Source: Synergistaceae bacterium (GTDB lineage Bacteria > Synergistota > Synergistia > Synergistales > Synergistaceae). From it: DNA of 38,939 nucleotides. The stretch lies in assembly GCA_031289955.1 (NCBI GenBank), contig JAITOL010000026.1:1-38939 (forward strand). Reading direction: 5' to 3'. Below, one piece after another: positions 36,018-38,939 of this stretch. Under the pieces are notes generated by a model, which was given only the letters and a program-made list of their open reading frames with translations, searched no databases and was not told the origin of the DNA. Both the position numbers and the translations under genes were made by a program. How positions within the stretch are numbered: position 1 is the first letter of the stretch; the number at the start of each line of letters is the position of its first letter.

Positions 36018-36797
36018 GTGTTCTGCAACAACTGCGGGTTTGTGAATGCGGGAAACGAAACGCTGTGTACCACTTGTGGACACGATCTGCACGCGGAACC
36101 ACACCTCTCCGATATTACCTACGGCAACACGGCGATATGCGAAGTATGCGGGTCGATGAATCTGGATGACTCCAATTACTGTCGCTCATGCGGGAAGAAA
36201 CTGAAGAACGTGATCGTCCAAACGCTGGCCGGCGCCGCATCTATGGCTGGAGCTTATTCCGAGATCCCGATGAATGTCGTGATAACGCCGACAGGAACGG
36301 ATTTCACATCGTTCGGAGGCTTGCCGCCCCTCGCGGAGGAATCTAAAAAACCTCTTTATGATGAAACTCTACCCTCACCCGCGGAATTCATACCGCAGAT
36401 ACAAGTCAGACACGAGAGTCTGCTGGAAAGGCTGGATAAAATGGAGAGAGAATTGGAGACTCGCCAGAAAGAAATTCTTCCGGAAACCAACGAAACGACT
36501 CCGGATGAGCTGGACGCTCACGAGGAGACTCTGAAAAACATAGCCTACACACTGGACTCCCTCATATCCGATCTGCTGGAGGCTGAGGTGAGGGAATACG
36601 CATTCCCCGACTTCATCCATCCGGACGAGACAGGTTTTCCGATGAATGACGCCGCCCCACCGCCCAAACAAAATGTAAAATCGGATAAGAAAGGCAGGAA
36701 CCTACAGGAATATCTCGTTATAATGGCCCTCATAGCGGCCATATTTCTGGTGGGGCTGAGCTTCGGTCTTTGGGGGTCATATTTCTTCGGAATCTAG
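36018..36797 (+). CDS. Double zinc-ribbon protein with coiled coil and C-terminal membrane anchor
   Basis: 259 aa from GTG at 36018, 8 nt after AAGGAG; the track GTG at 35994 lies upstream of that site and would add MLEEGVCA. Two four-Cys zinc ribbons are clear: FCNNCG...LCTTCG (residues ~2-21) and ICEVCG...YCRSCGKK (~40-60). A Pro/Thr-rich linker follows, then charged helices likely to form a coiled coil (~130-200: LLERLDKMERELETRQKEIL, HEETLKNIAYTLDSLISDLLE). A C-terminal transmembrane helix (LVIMALIAAIFLVGLSFGLWG) ends the protein, so it is probably tail-anchored with the zinc ribbons in the cytoplasm. It is transcribed alone, with its own promoter and terminator. The function is unknown. 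Confidence 0.82.
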   Translation: MFCNNCGFVNAGNETLCTTCGHDLHAEPHLSDITYGNTAICEVCGSMNLDDSNYCRSCGKKLKNVIVQTLAGAASMAGAYSEIPMNVVITPTGTDFTSFGGLPPLAEESKKPLYDETLPSPAEFIPQIQVRHESLLERLDKMERELETRQKEILPETNETTPDELDAHEETLKNIAYTLDSLISDLLEAEVREYAFPDFIHPDETGFPMNDAAPPPKQNVKSDKKGRNLQEYLVIMALIAAIFLVGLSFGLWGSYFFGI

Positions 36798-37079
36798 GAC
36801 GGATGATGTTCATTTATAGAACGCCGTAGTTTCGTATTCCCTGGGAATAAATATGTAATAGGAGAGAACGATAAAGCCGCCGAAAGGCGGCTCTTTTTTA
36901 TAGCGCCAGAAGGGTTATACCATTCATGGAGACACACGGTATAAATCGGCGCCAAATTGTCAGAATAAGCGCGAGAAAGGATTAACTAATATTGACTATT
37001 TATGTCAAAATCCCATGGAGAGGTGTTTTGATAAAGAAGTGGTTTCCGCTTCAATATCACCCCTCCTTCAATTCCCGAC
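36798..37079. other. Intergenic region between convergent genes
   Basis: About 280 bp. It holds the intrinsic terminator at 36875-36899. Further right is an AT-rich stretch with the inverted repeat TTGAC-N7-GTCAA (36992-37008). No terminator with a U-tract was found for the methyltransferase gene on the minus strand. A 19-codon frame from TTG 37028 is not convincing as a gene. Confidence 0.6.
36875..36899 (+). terminator. Intrinsic terminator of the zinc-ribbon gene
   Basis: AGCCGCC, GAAA loop, GGCGGCT, followed by CTTTTTT. This is a 7-bp GC-rich stem with a stable tetraloop and a U-tract, about 78 nt after the stop at 36797. Confidence 0.93.
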
Positions 37080-38939
37080 TTATCTGAGGGTCAGTCCTCT
37101 GTACCTCTCCATCAGTGTCGCCACAATACTCGCTTCCGCGGAGTCTTTGACAGAGAACCCATACGCCCGCATGACAAGCCGGTCGAGCTCCCTGTGCGCT
37201 TTCAAAAGCTCCGGCGGCATGGTCAGCGGGTCGTACAGATCGGCAAGAGAGCTGTCGGGGAATTGCGCACGCGCGTTAAGCACATTCTGAGCGGCGGATT
37301 CTATTGCGGCCTTTTGTTCGTCAGTCGCGTCCGGCCATGGGAAATTGTTGTAGACGATATCCTTTGAATAGCGGTAGTCGCTTTTCAACCGCGCACCAAC
37401 TACTCTCATCCACGCCATGTGTACGTTTGAAGTCAATATCCCAAAATGAAATAAGGTTCCATCCGCGATAATAAATAAAGTATTGCCTGCGATCGTATTT
37501 TCATCAAGATACCCAATGGGAATGTAGCGTCTTGTTTCCGTCGACGTTATTGGAATAGCGACAAATTTATTTGGATTTCTGGATTCCCTAAATAATGTAG
37601 GTGTTTCAGACAATCTGCGGGCGCCAGGGTCGTTACTATTTGCTCGCATTTTTCTTACTCTATCTACTCTCTCTAAAACCAAAGGCATTTGGCGTAATTC
37701 CGAAGGCGGGCAATCTTTCAGCCATAAACAATAGCGCGGTCCATTATTGATAAATTCACGCCCCATCATATATTTTTTGATATACTTTGTCGCAAGTGGT
37801 TCTCTTTTAACAATATCCTCGTAATCCACAGCTTCAATTATCAGGTTCCCGCCATCCATAGCCTGATTGCCCATAATTATTTCAGGCACGTCGCATAAGG
37901 GTTTTACCCTGCCTGTAACAACAATATTTTCAGCATTGAGCAGATATGGGTTTATTTTTTCGACATGCGCGGGAATTCCAGCGCCGGAGACATCTTCATA
38001 GTCAATCAAAAGTTTAGGCCTTTGGTTAAAAAGTGAAAAACCGATAATCACGCAATGCACGGCGGCCTTGCCCTTCGCCTCGTTACTCCACTTGAAAGTT
38101 CTGTGAGCAAAATTGATATGAACACAGTACCGTTCAATTAAAATACCCCATAATTGGCCTACTTGCGTACCTTGCACGATACTATTCGTTGAAACAAAGG
38201 CCACTTGGACAATCGTTCCCTGTATATATTCAGCCGCTTTTTTATACCATGCGCTCACATAATCCAGTAAAGCTGTTTTGCAAATCTCGCCAAAAACAAG
38301 ATGCATATCATCTTTTTGCTCTTGTGTAGCATACTTAAAACCCTTGAACGGCGGGGTCCCCAAAATATAACTCAACTCATCCTTCGGAACGACGCTCTCC
38401 CAGTCGAGCGTGAGCGCGTTTCCGTGAACGATCATCGCGGTTTTCTCCAGCGGCAAACGGACATAATACGAGCCAAACTGCTCCGACGCCTGTATGTTCA
38501 TCTGGTGATCCATCAGCCACATGCCAACCTGGGCTGTCTGACATGGAAAATCCTCGCGCTCGATGCCGTAAAATTGCTCGACGCTCACTTTCAGCAGCAT
38601 CGACAAATCGAGAACGCGCTGCCTGGAGCCGGACATTTTTAGAATCTCAAACTCCAGGCGGCGAAGCTCGCGATAGGTGATGATGAGAAAATTTCCGCAT
38701 CCGCAGGCGGGGTCGAGGAATTTCAGACGGCTGATTTTATCGTGGAACCGGCCGAGCTGAACGGGGTCGGTTTTTACCCTGTCGTACTCCCGCCACAGTT
38801 CGTCCATAAAGAGCGGGTTTATCAGCTTCAAAATATTCTCTTCGCTTGTGTAATGCGCGCCCAGCTCGCGGCGAGCCCCTTTGTCCATGACGCCCTGGAA
38901 CATCGCGCCGAAAATGGCGGGGGAAATTTTGTTCCAGTC
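37080..38939 (-). CDS. MmeI-like (type IIL) DNA methyltransferase/restriction-modification protein, 5'-partial
   Basis: 619 residues are visible. The frame stays open to the window edge (WNKISPAIFGAMFQGVMD precedes the track ATG at 38903), so the N-terminal nuclease part expected of MmeI proteins lies outside. Motif I is LDPACGCGNFL with YRELRRLE after it. Motif IV reads ILGTPPFKG instead of GNPPF. The central helical part is followed by a target-recognition domain (TPTLFRESRNPNKFVAIP to YLDENTIAGNTLFII) and the family's YNNFPWP, then a C-terminal helical domain. Active relatives methylate adenine at N6 and may cut at a fixed distance. The central and TRD coding region (about 37.4-38.3 kb) is visibly more AT-rich than the neighbours, which suggests horizontal transfer. 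Thr in motif IV may reduce activity. Confidence 0.87.
   Translation of the reverse strand, partial: DWNKISPAIFGAMFQGVMDKGARRELGAHYTSEENILKLINPLFMDELWREYDRVKTDPVQLGRFHDKISRLKFLDPACGCGNFLIITYRELRRLEFEILKMSGSRQRVLDLSMLLKVSVEQFYGIEREDFPCQTAQVGMWLMDHQMNIQASEQFGSYYVRLPLEKTAMIVHGNALTLDWESVVPKDELSYILGTPPFKGFKYATQEQKDDMHLVFGEICKTALLDYVSAWYKKAAEYIQGTIVQVAFVSTNSIVQGTQVGQLWGILIERYCVHINFAHRTFKWSNEAKGKAAVHCVIIGFSLFNQRPKLLIDYEDVSGAGIPAHVEKINPYLLNAENIVVTGRVKPLCDVPEIIMGNQAMDGGNLIIEAVDYEDIVKREPLATKYIKKYMMGREFINNGPRYCLWLKDCPPSELRQMPLVLERVDRVRKMRANSNDPGARRLSETPTLFRESRNPNKFVAIPITSTETRRYIPIGYLDENTIAGNTLFIIADGTLFHFGILTSNVHMAWMRVVGARLKSDYRYSKDIVYNNFPWPDATDEQKAAIESAAQNVLNARAQFPDSSLADLYDPLTMPPELLKAHRELDRLVMRAYGFSVKDSAEASIVATLMERYRGLTLR

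Noticed and set aside
9178-37000. Shared TAATATTGAC(C/T)ATT near 9178 and 36987
   Set aside because: A 14-base AT-rich match with one mismatch is expected by chance in a window this size.
37028-37087. Short ORF from TTG 37028 (about 19 aa) with an SD-like GGAGAGG
   Set aside because: Too short, overlaps the methyltransferase stop, and nothing supports it as a gene or as a remnant.

Overview
The window (about 39 kb, moderately GC-rich, densely coded on both strands) looks like a chromosomal segment of an anaerobic diderm bacterium, most likely from the Synergistota. That placement is an inference. It rests on a bacterial V/A-type ATPase operon together with envelope genes typical of diderms (an AsmA-like protein, an alpha-2-macroglobulin paired with PbpC, a PilY1-like protein) and an archaeal-type CobT. 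No rRNA, tRNA, CRISPR array, insertion sequence or prophage was seen.

Layout. (1) 1-4.09 kb, + strand: an operon of a CobB-like protein (5' end outside the window) whose glutaminase residues look lost, an M20 amidohydrolase with altered active-site residues, and an ANL acyl-CoA synthetase, ending at a pair of overlapping hairpins. (2) 4.1-8.8 kb, - strand: a large PilY1-like secreted protein with a good sigma70-type promoter. (3) 8.8-9.25 kb: a divergent intergenic region with a tandem 50-bp repeat. (4) 9.25-17.5 kb, + strand: a small protein resembling a metallopeptidase without its zinc ligands, a thioester-containing bacterial alpha-2-macroglobulin, and its usual partner PbpC. The pbpC coding sequence holds two parS-like sites. 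(5) 17.5-20.3 kb, - strand: parA-parB followed by HIT and YigZ/IMPACT-family genes, tightly overlapping. (6) 20.5-24.2 kb, +: an AsmA-like envelope protein. (7) 24.2-27.0 kb, -: archaeal-type cobT with btuC- and btuD-like transporter genes, probably corrinoid salvage. (8) 27.1-35.8 kb, +: a complete V/A-ATPase operon in the order D-G/H-C-I-K-F-E-A-B. (9) 36.0-36.8 kb, +: a double zinc-ribbon, membrane-anchored protein with its own promoter, an upstream palindrome and a strong terminator. (10) 37.1 kb to the end, -: most of an MmeI-like (type IIL) methyltransferase or restriction-modification protein with an altered motif IV.

How the parts connect. ParA/ParB and the two parS-like sites form a chromosome partition locus, which suggests (inference) that the window is fairly close to the replication origin. 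The alpha-2-macroglobulin/PbpC pair is thought to join periplasmic protease trapping to peptidoglycan repair. The cobT-btuCD operon would take up and activate corrinoids. The best leads are the parS sites embedded in pbpC, the apparent pseudo-metallopeptidase in front of the alpha-2-macroglobulin gene, the first operon with two enzymes that have lost canonical catalytic residues, and the NPPF-to-TPPF change in the methyltransferase. Several genes appear to use TTG or GTG starts chosen by well-placed Shine-Dalgarno (SD) sequences; I give the preferred start where it differs from the ORF track.
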